Source: Microbacterium yannicii PS01
GTDB taxonomy: Bacteria > Actinomycetota > Actinomycetes > Actinomycetales > Microbacteriaceae
Direction of reading: 5' to 3'
Assembly: GCF_000304335.1 (NCBI RefSeq)
Contig: NZ_CAJF01000001.1
Location: 1-64,000, forward strand
Length of the DNA stretch: 64,000 nt
Shown in pieces: positions 17,373 to 25,383 of the stretch (position 1 is its first letter; every line of letters begins with the position of its first letter). The translations under genes and the position numbers were made by a program. The notes beneath the pieces are model-generated. The model saw only the letters and a list, made by a program, of their open reading frames with translations, was not told where the DNA came from and did no database searches.

Positions 17373-17771
17373 TCAGAAGGCGGCGGCGCCGGCTTCCGCG
17401 ACCGTCTGGTCCTGCTCCCCGGAGCCGCCGCTCACGCCGACCGCTCCCACGACGACACCGTCGCGCGAGAGCGGGATCCCGCCGGCGAAGATCGCGACCT
17501 TGCCCCCGTTGGTGGCGTGGATGCCGTAGAACTGCTGCGTGGGCTGCGCGTTCTCGCCGAGATCCTTCGTGGAGATGTCGAACGCCTTCGAGGTCCAGGC
17601 CTTGTTGATCGAGATGTTGACGCTGCCGATCCACGCGCCGTCCTGCCGGACGTGGGCGACGAGATTCCCGCCGGCGTCCACGACGGCGATGTTCATGGGC
17701 TGGCCGATCTCGTCGGCGCGCTTCTCGGCGGCGGCGATGACCCTGCGGGCGTCTTCGAGGATGACAGACAT
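17373..17771 (-). CDS. GlcG/HbpS family heme-binding-like protein
   Basis: A protein of 132 residues covering one GlcG/HbpS domain: VILEDARRVIAAAEKRADEIG, PMNIAVVDAGGNLVAHVRQDGAW, FAGGIPLSRDGVVVGAVGVSGGS and the terminal EQDQTVAEAGAAAF. Members form octamers and bind heme or small molecules; many sit beside glycolate or alcohol oxidation genes. No signal peptide is present, so it is cytosolic. An AAAGGA site precedes the ATG. It lies 59 bases after the formaldehyde dehydrogenase gene, with which it is probably co-transcribed. Longer frames upstream are out of frame with that gene. Confidence 0.88.
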   Translation of the reverse strand: MSVILEDARRVIAAAEKRADEIGQPMNIAVVDAGGNLVAHVRQDGAWIGSVNISINKAWTSKAFDISTKDLGENAQPTQQFYGIHATNGGKVAIFAGGIPLSRDGVVVGAVGVSGGSGEQDQTVAEAGAAAF

Positions 17772-17830
17772 GGTGTTCCTTTCATCGGAGTGACGGATGC
17801 CTCGGGCCGAGGCATCCGGATATCGCGTCG

Positions 17831-19051
17831 TCACGCGGCCTTGATGTAGCCGTTCGGGTTCAGGACGTACTTCTTCGCCGCGCCCTGGTCGAACTCGGCA
17901 TAGCCGCGCGGGGCATCGTCGAGATCGATGGGCGTGGCGCTGACCGCCTGGGCGATCTGCACCTTGTCGTGCAGGATCGCCATCATCAGCTGACGGTTGT
18001 AGCGCATCACCGGGCACTGCCCGGTGGTGAACGAGAGCGACTTCGCCCAGCCGAGGCCGAGGCGCAACGACAGCGAGCCCACCTTCGCCGCCTCGTCGAT
18101 CCCGCCCGGGTCGCCGGTGACGTACAACCCCGGAATCCCGAGGGCGCCGCCAGCGGCGGTGAGGTCCATGAGGGAGTTGAGCACCGTGGCGGGCGCCTCG
18201 TGACCGGCGTCGGCGCCGTGGCCACGAGCTTCGAACCCGACGGCGTCCACGGCGCAGTCGACCTCGGGCGCGCCGAGGATCTGGTCGAGCTGATCCTTCG
18301 GGTCGCCCTTCGAGACATCGACCGTCTCGCACCCGAACGAGCGCGCCTGTGCGAGCCGTTCTTCGTTGAGGTCGCCGACGATCACGACAGCGGCACCGAG
18401 CAGCTGAGCACCCACGGCGGCGGCGAGCCCCACCGGACCCGCGCCGGCGATGTACACCGTCGAGCCGGGCTGGACGCCTGCGGTGTACGCGCCGTGGAAG
18501 CCGGTCGGAAAGATGTCGGACAGCATCGTCAGGTCGAGGATCTTCTCCAGTGCCTGGTCGCGGTCGGGGAAGCGGAGCAGGTTCCAGTCGGCGTACGGCA
18601 CGAGAACGTATTCCGCCTGTCCTCCCACCCAGCCGCCCATGTCGACATAGCCGTAGGCGCTTCCGGGCCGATCGGGATTGACGTTCAGGCAGATGCCCGT
18701 CTTGCCCTCCTTGCAGTTGCGGCAGCGGCCGCACGCGATGTTGAACGGCACCGAGACGATGTCGCCCACCTCGACGAATTCCACGTCGGGACCGACCTCG
18801 ACGACCTCTCCGGTGATCTCGTGTCCCAGGACCAGTCCCGCCGGGGCCGTCGTGCGGCCGCGCACCATGTGCTGGTCCGAACCGCAGATGTTGGTCGAGA
18901 CGGTGCGCAGGATGGCGCCGTGGGGAACCTTCCTGCCGACGTTCGCCGGGTTGACTCCCGGCCCGTCCTTCAATTCGAACTCGGGGTAGGCCGTATCGAT
19001 GACCTCGACCACGCCCGGACCCTTGTATGCGACGGCTCTGTTGCCCGACAT
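17831..19051 (-). CDS. fdhA: Glutathione-independent zinc formaldehyde dehydrogenase
   Basis: A protein of 406 residues of the zinc MDR family. Catalytic zinc ligands are visible in TNICGSDQHM and GHEITGEV; the structural zinc site is CGRCRNCKEGKTGIC. The Rossmann region reads IAGAGPVGLAAAVGAQLLG, and the YGYVDMGGWVGGQAEYVLVPYAD insertion (two halves) with the long C-terminus is specific to the glutathione-independent formaldehyde dehydrogenase/dismutase group. It oxidises formaldehyde to formate with NAD+. The start is ATG 19051; the longer frame runs antisense through the regulator gene. Divergent from the LuxR-type regulator, which may control it. Confidence 0.92.
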   Translation of the reverse strand: MSGNRAVAYKGPGVVEVIDTAYPEFELKDGPGVNPANVGRKVPHGAILRTVSTNICGSDQHMVRGRTTAPAGLVLGHEITGEVVEVGPDVEFVEVGDIVSVPFNIACGRCRNCKEGKTGICLNVNPDRPGSAYGYVDMGGWVGGQAEYVLVPYADWNLLRFPDRDQALEKILDLTMLSDIFPTGFHGAYTAGVQPGSTVYIAGAGPVGLAAAVGAQLLGAAVVIVGDLNEERLAQARSFGCETVDVSKGDPKDQLDQILGAPEVDCAVDAVGFEARGHGADAGHEAPATVLNSLMDLTAAGGALGIPGLYVTGDPGGIDEAAKVGSLSLRLGLGWAKSLSFTTGQCPVMRYNRQLMMAILHDKVQIAQAVSATPIDLDDAPRGYAEFDQGAAKKYVLNPNGYIKAA

Positions 19052-19140
19052 CCTCGTCCCCTCTGACTCGGCAGTTCTTCGCTTGTTCCGAGCCTCGCTC
19101 GTGCCGGGCTCGGCGGCCATCATCCTGCAGGACCGTTTCT

Positions 19141-19158
19141 CCCACCCGAACGGGTGGG
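19141..19158. promoter_or_regulatory. Perfect palindrome between fdhA and the LuxR-type regulator
   Basis: CCCACCCGAACGGGTGGG is an 18-bp perfect palindrome. It lies in the 123-base divergent region, ending 4 bases before the TAGGGT -10 of the regulator gene (19163-19168). Position between divergent promoters fits an operator, most simply of the regulator itself. Confidence 0.55.
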
Positions 19159-19174
19159 TCGGTAGGGTGAGGGG

Positions 19175-20443
19175 ATGGCCGACGGCGGCACGACCTGCAC
19201 GGAGGAGACGCTCCGGGATCTCGTGGAAGTGGTCAGTGCGCCGGCGTACGCGCTCGCCGACCGGCTCTCGGGTGCGCTGCGTGCCTTCGTCGAGCACGTC
19301 GCGCTGCTGATCCTCGCCGCCGACACCAGCGGCGGCCAGCGACGCGGTTCGGGCGATCGCTCCTTCATCGACGGGGTCTCCTTCCTGGATCTCGACGAGC
19401 TGCGGCGGGCGATCGCGCCCGGTTCCGCACGTCGCGGCGTGCTGGAGGTCGCGGGGGAGCGCGTCCCGACCCTGGAGGTCCTCTCGCGCAACGGTGCGCT
19501 GCTCGTGATGGCGAATCCCACGTCGGCGGGCGACACCGACGGCATCGTGCTGCAGGCGTGGAACCTCGTCGCGCTCCGCGCGCAGCAGCTCGCCGACACC
19601 GCACCGCCCGACTATCTCCAGCGAGCCCGCGCCGCGTCGGGGGAGCGTATGGAGGCGCTGACCGAACTGGCCGACGAGTACTCCACGACGCTCGAGTCCG
19701 TGCTCGCCGCATTGCGCTCGGCGAATCTCGACGATCGCGCGGCACGCGCGACGGCGACAGGCATCGCGGCGGAGGGCATGGTGCACCTTCGCACCGCCAG
19801 CGATCGCGTGCGCACCTTCACGGAGGAGCCGGTCACGACCGCGTTCGAGCGCCTCCGCGACGATCTCCGTCCGCTGGTGCGATACCGCGATCTCGACGTG
19901 CAGTTCGTCGAGCCCCCGCTGGACGGCCGTCCCCTGCCCAGCGAGGTGGCCCATGGCGCACGCGCGGTCGTCCGCGGGTCGATCCTCGCCCTCGTCGACC
20001 GGCCGGAAGTCGGCCGCGTGCGCGTGCAGTGGGATTGCGACGGCACCAACCTGCTGATCAGCATGCGCGACGATGGTCCCGGGGATCTCACGGACGCCTC
20101 GACCCAGCTGCAGCTCGTACGGCAGCGCGTGCACGCTCTCAACGGTCGCCTCAGCGTAGAGGCCACACCGGGATGGGGCACCGAGATGTCGATCGTCATC
20201 CCGCTCGATCCTCCGCATACGACGGCGGTCGCCGCGGCGTGGAACCTTCGACCGCGCGAGTTCGAGGTGCTGCAGCTCCTGGCATCCGGCCGGCGCAACC
20301 GCGGCATCGCCGAGGACCTCGGCATCAGCGAGAACACCGTCAAGTTCCACGTCGCCAGCATCTACCGCAAGCTGAATGCGAGCGGTCGCGCGGAGGCGAC
20401 GGCGTTGTTCGTCGAGCGCGGAGTCACGGCCGACCTCGGCTGA
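19175..20443 (+). CDS. Single-chain regulator: GHKL-type ATPase domain fused to LuxR HTH
   Basis: A protein of 422 residues without membrane segments. Residues 1-150 are a GAF-like or uncharacterised sensory region; 150-215 are helical, resembling a dimerisation domain but without the ELHD-type phospho-accepting His. Residues about 255-345 look like a histidine-kinase ATP-binding domain (ISMRDDGPGDL, then GWGTEMSIVIPL). Residues 357-420 are a LuxR HTH (LRPREFEVLQLLASG, ISENTVKFHVASIYRKL). No receiver domain is present. A TAGGGT -10 ends 6 nt before ATG 19175. It faces fdhA divergently, its likely target. Confidence 0.8.
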   Translation: MADGGTTCTEETLRDLVEVVSAPAYALADRLSGALRAFVEHVALLILAADTSGGQRRGSGDRSFIDGVSFLDLDELRRAIAPGSARRGVLEVAGERVPTLEVLSRNGALLVMANPTSAGDTDGIVLQAWNLVALRAQQLADTAPPDYLQRARAASGERMEALTELADEYSTTLESVLAALRSANLDDRAARATATGIAAEGMVHLRTASDRVRTFTEEPVTTAFERLRDDLRPLVRYRDLDVQFVEPPLDGRPLPSEVAHGARAVVRGSILALVDRPEVGRVRVQWDCDGTNLLISMRDDGPGDLTDASTQLQLVRQRVHALNGRLSVEATPGWGTEMSIVIPLDPPHTTAVAAAWNLRPREFEVLQLLASGRRNRGIAEDLGISENTVKFHVASIYRKLNASGRAEATALFVERGVTADLG

Positions 20444-20464
20444 CGGCCGAGTCTCGGGCGCGAT

Positions 20465-20493
20465 TTGGCGCGCTCCGCGGCATCCCGTACACT
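20465..20493 (+). promoter_or_regulatory. Promoter of the rplJ-rplL operon
   Basis: TTGGCG (20465-20470), 17-base spacer, TACACT (20488-20493). Transcription would start near 20500, at the first base of the L10 leader. Confidence 0.6.
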
Positions 20494-20499
20494 GATCGG

Positions 20500-20626
20500 A
20501 GCCGAAGACCGCTGGTCATCGCTGTGCGCGCAAGTGCACGGAGATCGAAGCTCTGCATCGCAGGGGCCCGCGCAGGTGTCACGAACTTCATTGCTCCGTG
20601 CGCTTGCGCCGGAGCTTTTTCTTTGC
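20500..20626 (+). ncRNA. Ribosomal protein L10 leader (attenuator RNA)
   Basis: The leader opens with GAAGACCGCTGGTCA, which resembles the L10-binding region of known L10 leaders. A segment at 20528-20543 can pair along all 16 bases (15 Watson-Crick, one G-U) with 20594-20609, the 5' part of the terminator at 20593-20615. The two structures exclude each other. In the known family, L10 or L10-L12 binding to the leader favours termination, so rplJ-rplL is autoregulated; the pairing here is read directly from the sequence and the control is inferred. Confidence 0.85.
20593..20624 (+). terminator. Attenuator terminator in the L10 leader
   Basis: GCTCCG pairs with CGGAGC around a GC-rich loop that itself can form GCGC pairs, followed by TTTTTCTTT. 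It is one of the very few T-tailed hairpins in the window and lies about 80 bases before rplJ. Confidence 0.85.
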
Positions 20627-20703
20627 CGTGAAGCGATGGATGACCGGATGCCGAGGCCGACGCCCCGCCATCGTGGAGCGTCTCGTACACACAAGGAGTG
20701 GCC

Positions 20704-21219
20704 ATGGCGCAGAAGGAAGCATCGGTCGCCGAGCTCACGAAGCATTTCGAGGACTCGACCGCCGTTCTGCTGACCGAGTACCGCGGTCTGACGGTTGCCC
20801 AGCTCAAGGAGCTGCGCAACAGCATTCGTCAGGACGCGGAGTACGCCGTGGTGAAGAACACGCTGACCAAGATCGCCGCGAACAACGCGGGGATCACGTC
20901 GCTGGACGACGACCTCAAGGGTCCGTCGGCTGTGGCGTTCGTGCACGGCGACCCGGTCGCCGTCGCGAAGGGCCTGCGTGCCTTCGCCAAGGCACACCCT
21001 CTTCTCGTGATCAAGGGCGGTTTCTTCGACGGAAACCCCCTGAGCGCGGACGAGGTCAACAAGCTCGCCGACCTCGAGAGCCGTGAAGTCCTGCTGGCGA
21101 AGCTCGCCGGCGCGATGAAGGCCTCGTTGACCAAGGCGGCCTACGTCTTCACTGCGCTGCCGTCGAAGGCCGTTCGCACGGTCGACGCGCTGCGCGAGAA
21201 GCAGGAGTCCGCGGCCTGA
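20704..21219 (+). CDS. rplJ: 50S ribosomal protein L10
   Basis: A protein of 171 residues with the L10 pattern: [24 protein letters not shown] N-terminus, [32 protein letters not shown], and a C-terminal helix that carries L7/L12 dimers. L10 binds 23S rRNA at the base of the stalk. ATG 20704 is chosen over GTG 20698 because AAGGAG sits 5 bases upstream. rplL follows after 44 bases, the universal rplJ-rplL order; the leader RNA upstream provides feedback control. Confidence 0.97.
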   Translation: MAQKEASVAELTKHFEDSTAVLLTEYRGLTVAQLKELRNSIRQDAEYAVVKNTLTKIAANNAGITSLDDDLKGPSAVAFVHGDPVAVAKGLRAFAKAHPLLVIKGGFFDGNPLSADEVNKLADLESREVLLAKLAGAMKASLTKAAYVFTALPSKAVRTVDALREKQESAA

Positions 21220-21263
21220 CATCGGGCCCCGGCATAGCGAAACCACTATCAAGGAGAATCATC

Positions 21264-21653
21264 ATGGCAAAGCTCAGCACTGAGGAGCTGCTCGACCAGT
21301 TCAAGGAGCTCACGCTCATCGAGCTCAGCGAGTTCGTCAAGGCGTTCGAGGAGACCTTCGACGTCACCGCTGCCGCCCCCGTGGCCGTGGCCGCTGCCGG
21401 CGCCCCCGCCGGTGGTGCCCCTGCCGAAGAGGCCGAGGAGAAGGACTCGTTCGACGTCGTTCTCGAGGCCGCCGGCGACAAGAAGATCCAGGTCATCAAG
21501 GTCGTCCGCGAGCTCACCTCGCTCGGCCTCGGTGAGGCGAAGGCCGTCGTCGACGGTGCTCCCAAGGCTGTCCTCGAGGGCGCCAACAAGGAGACCGCCG
21601 AGAAGGCTCAGGCAGCCCTCCAGGAGGCTGGCGCGACGGTTACCCTCAAGTAA
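21264..21653 (+). CDS. rplL: 50S ribosomal protein L7/L12
   Basis: A protein of 129 residues. The N-terminal dimerisation part ([20 protein letters not shown] in two pieces), an Ala/Gly/Pro hinge at residues about 36-55, and the C-terminal domain ([40 protein letters not shown]) are all present. It forms the ribosomal stalk that recruits translation GTPases. A strong AAGGAG site precedes the ATG, in keeping with the several copies of L12 per ribosome. It is followed by a terminator. Confidence 0.98.
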   Translation: MAKLSTEELLDQFKELTLIELSEFVKAFEETFDVTAAAPVAVAAAGAPAGGAPAEEAEEKDSFDVVLEAAGDKKIQVIKVVRELTSLGLGEAKAVVDGAPKAVLEGANKETAEKAQAALQEAGATVTLK

Positions 21654-21673
21654 TCTCGCTGTACTTCTCGAAG

Positions 21674-21700
21674 GCCCCGGATGCTGCGCATCCGGGGCCT
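21674..21700 (+). terminator. Terminator after rplL
   Basis: A perfect 12-base stem (GGCCCCGGATGC with GCATCCGGGGCC) with a 3-base loop, 20 bases after the rplL stop, followed by TTCGTC. The tail is T-poor, as is usual for high-GC actinobacteria. Confidence 0.8.
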
Positions 21701-21801
21701 TCGTCACGCCCGGGCTGCGCAATGCTGCGGTACTTCGCGATGTCCGCGAAATCCCTTTCTCACGGTTTCATCACGACCGATGCCTGAATTTCCGGTTGTG
21801 C

Positions 21802-21831
21802 TTGCGCTCCAGCATCCGATGTGGGCATACT
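21802..21831 (+). promoter_or_regulatory. Promoter of the first sugar ABC operon
   Basis: TTGCGC (21802-21807), 18-base spacer, CATACT (21826-21831). The predicted start point falls inside the tandem operators at 21834-21859, so a bound repressor would block initiation. Confidence 0.5.
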
Positions 21832-21862
21832 GAGAAAGCGCATTCCAGAAAGCGCATTCTCA
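21831..21862. promoter_or_regulatory. Tandem LacI-type operators
   Basis: Two copies of GAAAGCGCATTC lie at 21834-21845 and 21848-21859, framed by TGAGAA and TTCTCA. The core resembles the GAAAGCGCTTTC-type operators bound by LacI-family repressors. They overlap the predicted start of the operon whose last regulator gene (25384) encodes a LacI-type protein, making that protein the likely ligand. Confidence 0.65.
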
Positions 21863-21891
21863 CCCATCGACGACGATGACCGGAGGACACG

Positions 21892-21954
21892 GTGACAACG
21901 TTGCACCGCCCGACAACGCGGCCTCGCCGCCGCGATCGCGGGGCCGCCGCATGA
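21892..21954 (+). CDS. Possible 20-codon leader ORF coupled to the permease gene
   Basis: GTG 21892 stands 4 bases after GGAGGA (21882-21887), by far the best ribosome-binding site in the region. It opens a 20-codon frame rich in Arg, Thr and Ala and stops at TGA 21952-21954, which overlaps the permease ATG at 21951 as ATGA. It may be a coupling leader peptide. Alternatively the permease starts at ATG 21876 and this frame is untranslated. Confidence 0.4.
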   Translation: MTTLHRPTTRPRRRDRGAAA

Positions 21955-22877
21955 GCGCGATCAGCGAGCTCGGAAAGCTGAAGTCGGCGAAATCCGACGG
22001 CAAGAAGCAGAACAGGGCCGCGTATCTCTTCCTGGCGCCCTGGTTCGTCGGCCTTGCCCTGATCACGATCGGCCCGATGATCGCCTCGTTCGGGCTCTCC
22101 TTCACGCGGTACAACCTGCTGAGCCCGCCGAAGTGGATCGGATTCGAGAACTTCGCCCGCATGTGGCAGGACGAGCGCCTCCACAACGCGCTGCAGGTGA
22201 CCTTCACCTACGTGTTCGTGTCGCTCCCGCTCCAGCTCGCCGTCGCGCTCTTCCTGGCGATCGTGCTCGATCGCGGGCTGCGCGGCCTGGCGTTCTACCG
22301 CTCGGCCTTCTACCTGCCGTCGCTGCTCGGCGCGAGCGTCGCGATCGCGATCCTGTGGCGCCAGATCTTCGGCGTCGACGGCCTGGTCAACCAGGTGCTG
22401 GCGGTCTTCGGGATCGAGGGTCAGGGGTGGATCTCGAGCCCCGACACGGCGCTGGGCACGCTCATGGTCCTCAACGTCTGGACGTTCGGGTCGCCGATGG
22501 TGATCTTCCTCGCCGGCCTGCGCCAGATCCCCACGATGTACTACGAGGCGGCCGATGTCGACGGGGCGAGCCGACGGCAGCAGCTGTTCCGGATCACGAT
22601 CCCGCTGCTCACGCCGATCATCTTCTTCAACGGCGTGCTGCAGCTGATCGGCACGTTCCAGTCGTTCACCCAGGCCTACATCGTCTCGGGCGGCACCGGC
22701 GGCCCGGTCGACTCCACGCTCTTCTACACGCTGTACCTGTACCAGCAGGGCTTCACCAACTACAACATGGGCTACGCCTCGGCGATGGCGTGGCTGCTGC
22801 TGATCATCATCGGCATTCTGACCGTCCTGATGTTCTGGACCTCGAGGTTTTGGGTTTTCTACGATGACCAAGATTGA
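21951..22877 (+). CDS. Sugar ABC transporter permease (MalF-like)
   Basis: A protein of 308 residues with six transmembrane segments and the inner-membrane-component EAA loop EAADVDGASRRQQLFRITIP (residues about 200-220) that contacts the ATPase. Start ATG 21951 has no strong site of its own but overlaps the stop of a well-initiated short frame; an in-frame ATG at 21876 would add 25 residues. It forms an operon with the MalG-like permease and the binding protein. No ATPase is encoded, so a shared MsmK/MsiK-type ATPase elsewhere is expected. Confidence 0.9.
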   Translation: MSAISELGKLKSAKSDGKKQNRAAYLFLAPWFVGLALITIGPMIASFGLSFTRYNLLSPPKWIGFENFARMWQDERLHNALQVTFTYVFVSLPLQLAVALFLAIVLDRGLRGLAFYRSAFYLPSLLGASVAIAILWRQIFGVDGLVNQVLAVFGIEGQGWISSPDTALGTLMVLNVWTFGSPMVIFLAGLRQIPTMYYEAADVDGASRRQQLFRITIPLLTPIIFFNGVLQLIGTFQSFTQAYIVSGGTGGPVDSTLFYTLYLYQQGFTNYNMGYASAMAWLLLIIIGILTVLMFWTSRFWVFYDDQD

Positions 22878-23787
22878 CGACACCGCCATGGCGGCTCCGC
22901 TCGCGACCGAGACCATCGTCACCGGTCGCCCGTCACGCTCGCGCCGACGCAGCCCGTTCCGCAAGCCGCTCGCAAGCGTGGTGCGCCACACGCTGCTGAT
23001 CGCACTGGCGCTGGTGATGCTCTACCCGGTGATCTGGATGGTGGTCAGCTCGCTGCGGCCGAACGACGAGATCTTCCGCGACCCGTCGATCATCCCCGAC
23101 AGCTTCGAGGTCTCGAACTACACCGACGGCTGGAACGCACTGGCGTATCCGTTCAACGTCTACATGTGGAACTCGGCGATCATCGTGATCGGGTGCATCG
23201 TCGGCAACCTGGTGTCGTGCTCGATGGCAGCGTACGCCTTCGCCCGGCTGCACTTCACGGCCAAGCGCTTCTGGTTCGCGGTGATGCTGCTGAGCATCAT
23301 GCTCCCCATCCACGTGATCATCGTCCCGCAGTACGTGCTCTTCTCCCAGCTCGGCTGGGTGAACACCTTCCTGCCGCTCATCGTGCCCAAACTGCTCGCC
23401 ACGGATGCGTTCTTCATCTTCCTGATGGTGCAGTTCATCCGCGGCATCCCGAAGGAGCTCGACGAGGCCGCCCGGATCGACGGCGCCGGCCACCCGCGCA
23501 TCTTCCTGCAGATCATCCTGCCGCTGATGGTGCCGGCGCTCGCGACGACCGCGATCTTCACATTCATCTGGACCTGGAACGACTTCTTCTCGCAGCTGAT
23601 CTTCCTCACCAAACCCGAGCTGTACACCGTCCCCCTGGCGCTGCGGTCGTTCGAAGACGCCCAGAGCTCCACCAACTACGCCCAGATGTTCGCGATGAGC
23701 GTCGTCTCGCTCATCCCGATCTTCCTGATCTTCCTGTTCGGCCAGAAGTTCCTCATCAAGGGGATCGCGACGACCGGGATCAAGTGA
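22864..23787 (+). CDS. Sugar ABC transporter permease (MalG-like)
   Basis: A protein of 307 residues with six transmembrane segments after a basic, Arg-rich cytoplasmic tail (residues 1-38). The EAA loop reads ELDEAARIDGAGHPRIFLQI, and the product ends in the usual FLIKGIATTGIK. It overlaps the preceding permease gene by 14 bases, showing translational coupling. The two permeases form the membrane channel of a CUT1-class importer with the lipoprotein encoded next. Confidence 0.93.
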   Translation: MTKIDDTAMAAPLATETIVTGRPSRSRRRSPFRKPLASVVRHTLLIALALVMLYPVIWMVVSSLRPNDEIFRDPSIIPDSFEVSNYTDGWNALAYPFNVYMWNSAIIVIGCIVGNLVSCSMAAYAFARLHFTAKRFWFAVMLLSIMLPIHVIIVPQYVLFSQLGWVNTFLPLIVPKLLATDAFFIFLMVQFIRGIPKELDEAARIDGAGHPRIFLQIILPLMVPALATTAIFTFIWTWNDFFSQLIFLTKPELYTVPLALRSFEDAQSSTNYAQMFAMSVVSLIPIFLIFLFGQKFLIKGIATTGIK

Positions 23788-23881
23788 CGCACGCGTCACG
23801 CACTGCTTCGCGGGCCTCCCGGCCCACCCTCATCACACGCACCACACCCACTCACCGACTTCGGTCGAAAGGATGCAAGAC

Positions 23882-25219
23882 ATGCGACGCACCACAACCG
23901 CACCGCGCTGGTTGCTGCTGACCTCCGTCGGCGCAGCGACGATGCTGACGCTGACGGCATGCGCGGGGACGACGGAGACGCCTGCCACCGGCCCGACGCT
24001 GTCCGACGAGCCCGTGACGCTCAGCTTCACCTGGTGGGGCAACGACGTCCGCCACGGCATCACCGAGGAGCTCATCGCCGCCTTCGAGGCGGAGCACGAG
24101 AACATCACCATCGAGCCGCAGTACACCGACTGGGCCGGCTACTGGGACAAGCTGGCGACCACCGTGGCCGCCGGCGACGCCCCCGACATCATCCAGATGG
24201 ACGAGAAGCAGCTGTCGACCTACGCCGCCAACGGCGTCCTGCTCGACCTCGGCACGCTCGGCGACGCGCTGCCCACCGAGGACTTCCCCGAATCGGTCCT
24301 CGGGACGGGCGCCCTCGACGGCACGCAGTACGGGATCCCGGTGGGCATCAACACGTACACCTACATGGCGAACGCCGACCTGCTCGAGAGCCTGGGCATC
24401 GAGCTGCCCGACGACGAGACCTGGTCGTGGGACGACTTCACCGAGCTCGCCGAGGAGATCACCGCGGCCAGCGGCGGCGCGGTCATCGGCTCGCAGTCGT
24501 GGGGCTTCGAGGACGGCGGCCTGAACAACTGGCTGCGCCAGCACGGGGAGTCGCTGTACGCCGAGGACGGCTCGCCCGAGGTCACCGCGAGCGAGGAGAC
24601 CCTCGCGGACTGGTGGCAGCTGCTGCTGGACGTGACCGAAGCGGGCGGGACGCCCGACCCGTCGGCCACCATCGAGCGCGAGTCGGCCGGTCTGGCCGAG
24701 TCGTTCACCGCGACGAACCAGTCCGCGTTCGGCCCGTGGTGGTCGAACCAGGTGGCCGCGCTCCGCGACGCCAGCGGCCAGAACCTCGAACCGCTGATGG
24801 TTCCCACCCCCGACGAGGGCGAGAGCAAGGCTGCGTACTACAAGCCGTCGATGTTCTGGTCGGCGTCGGCCAAGTCCGAGCACCCGGCCGAGGTCGCGCT
24901 GTTCCTCGACTTCCTCTCCAACAGCGAGGAGGCCGCCGACCTGCTGCTCGCCGAGCGCGGGGTGCCGGCCAACGAGAAGATCCGCGAGTACATCACGCCC
25001 AAGCTCGACGAGGTCAACCAGGAGGTCGTGGACTTCCTCGACGCGATCGCACCGCGTGTCGGCGACGCGGCTCCGGCGACCCCGCCGGGCGGCGGGGCCA
25101 TCGAGACGATCATCGACCAGCACACCCAGCGCGTGCTGTTCGGCGAGCTGACGCCGGAAGACGCTGCTGCGAGCTTCATCGCAGAGCTGCAGCAGGCTCT
25201 CGACGACGCCGCCATCTAG
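23882..25219 (+). CDS. Extracellular sugar-binding lipoprotein (CUT1)
   Basis: A protein of 445 residues. A twin-basic signal peptide ends in lipobox LTAC (Cys about residue 30). The mature protein is a family-1 solute-binding protein: VTLSFTWWGNDVRHGITEEL, GDAPDIIQMDEKQL, YGIPVGINTYTYMAN, TWSWDDFTELAEEI. The binding pocket is rich in Trp, as for oligosaccharides. ATG 23882 is preferred over 23873 because GAAAGG lies 9 bases upstream. It is the third gene of the operon; order permease-permease-binding protein is less usual than binding protein first. Confidence 0.92.
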   Translation: MRRTTTAPRWLLLTSVGAATMLTLTACAGTTETPATGPTLSDEPVTLSFTWWGNDVRHGITEELIAAFEAEHENITIEPQYTDWAGYWDKLATTVAAGDAPDIIQMDEKQLSTYAANGVLLDLGTLGDALPTEDFPESVLGTGALDGTQYGIPVGINTYTYMANADLLESLGIELPDDETWSWDDFTELAEEITAASGGAVIGSQSWGFEDGGLNNWLRQHGESLYAEDGSPEVTASEETLADWWQLLLDVTEAGGTPDPSATIERESAGLAESFTATNQSAFGPWWSNQVAALRDASGQNLEPLMVPTPDEGESKAAYYKPSMFWSASAKSEHPAEVALFLDFLSNSEEAADLLLAERGVPANEKIREYITPKLDEVNQEVVDFLDAIAPRVGDAAPATPPGGGAIETIIDQHTQRVLFGELTPEDAAASFIAELQQALDDAAI

Positions 25220-25274
25220 CCGACGAGCCGGGCGCGCGCACCCGAGTGCGCGGCCGGACGTCAGAAGAACCGCA

Positions 25275-25310
25275 CGGGACCGGGCCGAAGTGATGAGGGG
25301 CCCGGTCCCG
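25275..25310 (+). terminator. Hairpin between the binding-protein and LacI-fusion genes
   Basis: A perfect 12-base stem (CGGGACCGGGCC with GGCCCGGTCCCG) around a 12-base loop, 55 bases after the lipoprotein stop. There is no T run. It may reduce read-through into the regulator gene. Confidence 0.6.
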
Positions 25311-25383
25311 GGCGGCCACGCCGAGCGCGGATGCGCCCGAGCGCACCTAGTCACGCTCATGATGGAACAGGGAGGAGGTCGCG

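Noticed and set aside
17831..20350. Apparent 839-residue formaldehyde dehydrogenase with long N-terminal domain
   Set aside because: The added N-terminal part is antisense to the LuxR-type regulator, while ATG 19051 gives the normal family length and N-terminus.
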